From NCBI GenBank assembly GCA_020859645.1, contig JAJBVU010000259.1:1-14090 (forward strand): a DNA stretch of 14,090 nt, given 5' to 3'. A program made the position numbers and the translations under genes. Shown piece after piece: positions 14,052 through 14,090 of this stretch. This DNA is from Eubacterium sp. Its GTDB lineage: Bacteria > Bacillota > Clostridia > Lachnospirales > CAG-274. Under the pieces are notes generated by a model. It was not told the DNA's origin, ran no database searches, and worked only from the letters and a program-made list of their open reading frames with translations. The first letter of the stretch is position 1, and the number at the start of each line of letters is the position of its first letter.

Positions 14052-14090
14052 ATGTTTCGTGTTCTTTAATAGCGAAAAAGACAGTTATTT

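Noticed and set aside
1..14090. Mobile element, CRISPR, toxin-antitoxin or defence system
   Set aside because: All large frames match core metabolic, transport or translation families; no transposase, repeat-spacer array or defence domain is visible.

Overview
The window looks like chromosomal core DNA of a Clostridia-type member of the Bacillota (Firmicutes). The evidence is a tRNA-Trp T-box leader, strong purine-rich ribosome binding sites of the AAAGGAGG type, compact overlapping gene clusters, consensus sigma-A promoters and a moderately low G+C content. I cannot name the family or genus from the sequence alone. There are no mobile elements, CRISPR arrays, rRNA or tRNA genes.

Layout. (1) Positions 35-6423, minus strand: a five-gene cluster read from right to left. 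It encodes an MBOAT O-acyltransferase, its SGNH/DltD-like partner, TsaE, a TsaB-RimI fusion and a Lon-type protease with degenerate ATPase motifs. Four of the five genes overlap or abut, so they are probably one transcript from a promoter at 6496-6524. It joins export-side polysaccharide acylation to tRNA t6A synthesis, ribosomal protein S18 acetylation and proteolysis. (2) Positions 6424-6810: a divergent control region. On the plus strand an extended -10 promoter makes a leader of about 175 nt ahead of mgtE. In that leader one RNA segment can pair either with an upstream arm (14 perfect bp) or with the mgtE ribosome binding site (12 of 13). (3) Positions 6811-8160, plus strand: mgtE, a Mg2+ channel/transporter with N, CBS and membrane domains. 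(4) Positions 8196-8234: a terminator hairpin between the convergent mgtE and trp units. (5) Positions 8251-13551, minus strand: the tryptophan operon in the order trpE-G-C-F-B-A, tightly packed, with no trpD. (6) Positions 13552-14090: the trp control region. It holds a perfect TTGACA-17-TATAAT promoter, a T-box riboswitch with a UGG (Trp) specifier, a Rho-independent terminator, a further structured spacer before trpE, and an unexplained inverted repeat upstream of the promoter.

How it works together. TrpE/TrpG make anthranilate; TrpF, TrpC, TrpB and TrpA carry phosphoribosyl-anthranilate on to tryptophan. The TrpD step between them must be encoded elsewhere, or the pathway is incomplete. 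Uncharged tRNA-Trp should release the T-box terminator and switch the operon on, while the LES motif in TrpE suggests feedback inhibition by tryptophan.

The signals most worth following are the mgtE leader, which looks like a translation-controlling RNA switch without the conserved sequence of the M-box, and the missing trpD. Three start codons (the Lon-type protease, the SGNH protein and TrpF) and that of mgtE were placed downstream of the longest open frame, mainly on ribosome-binding-site position and family alignment.
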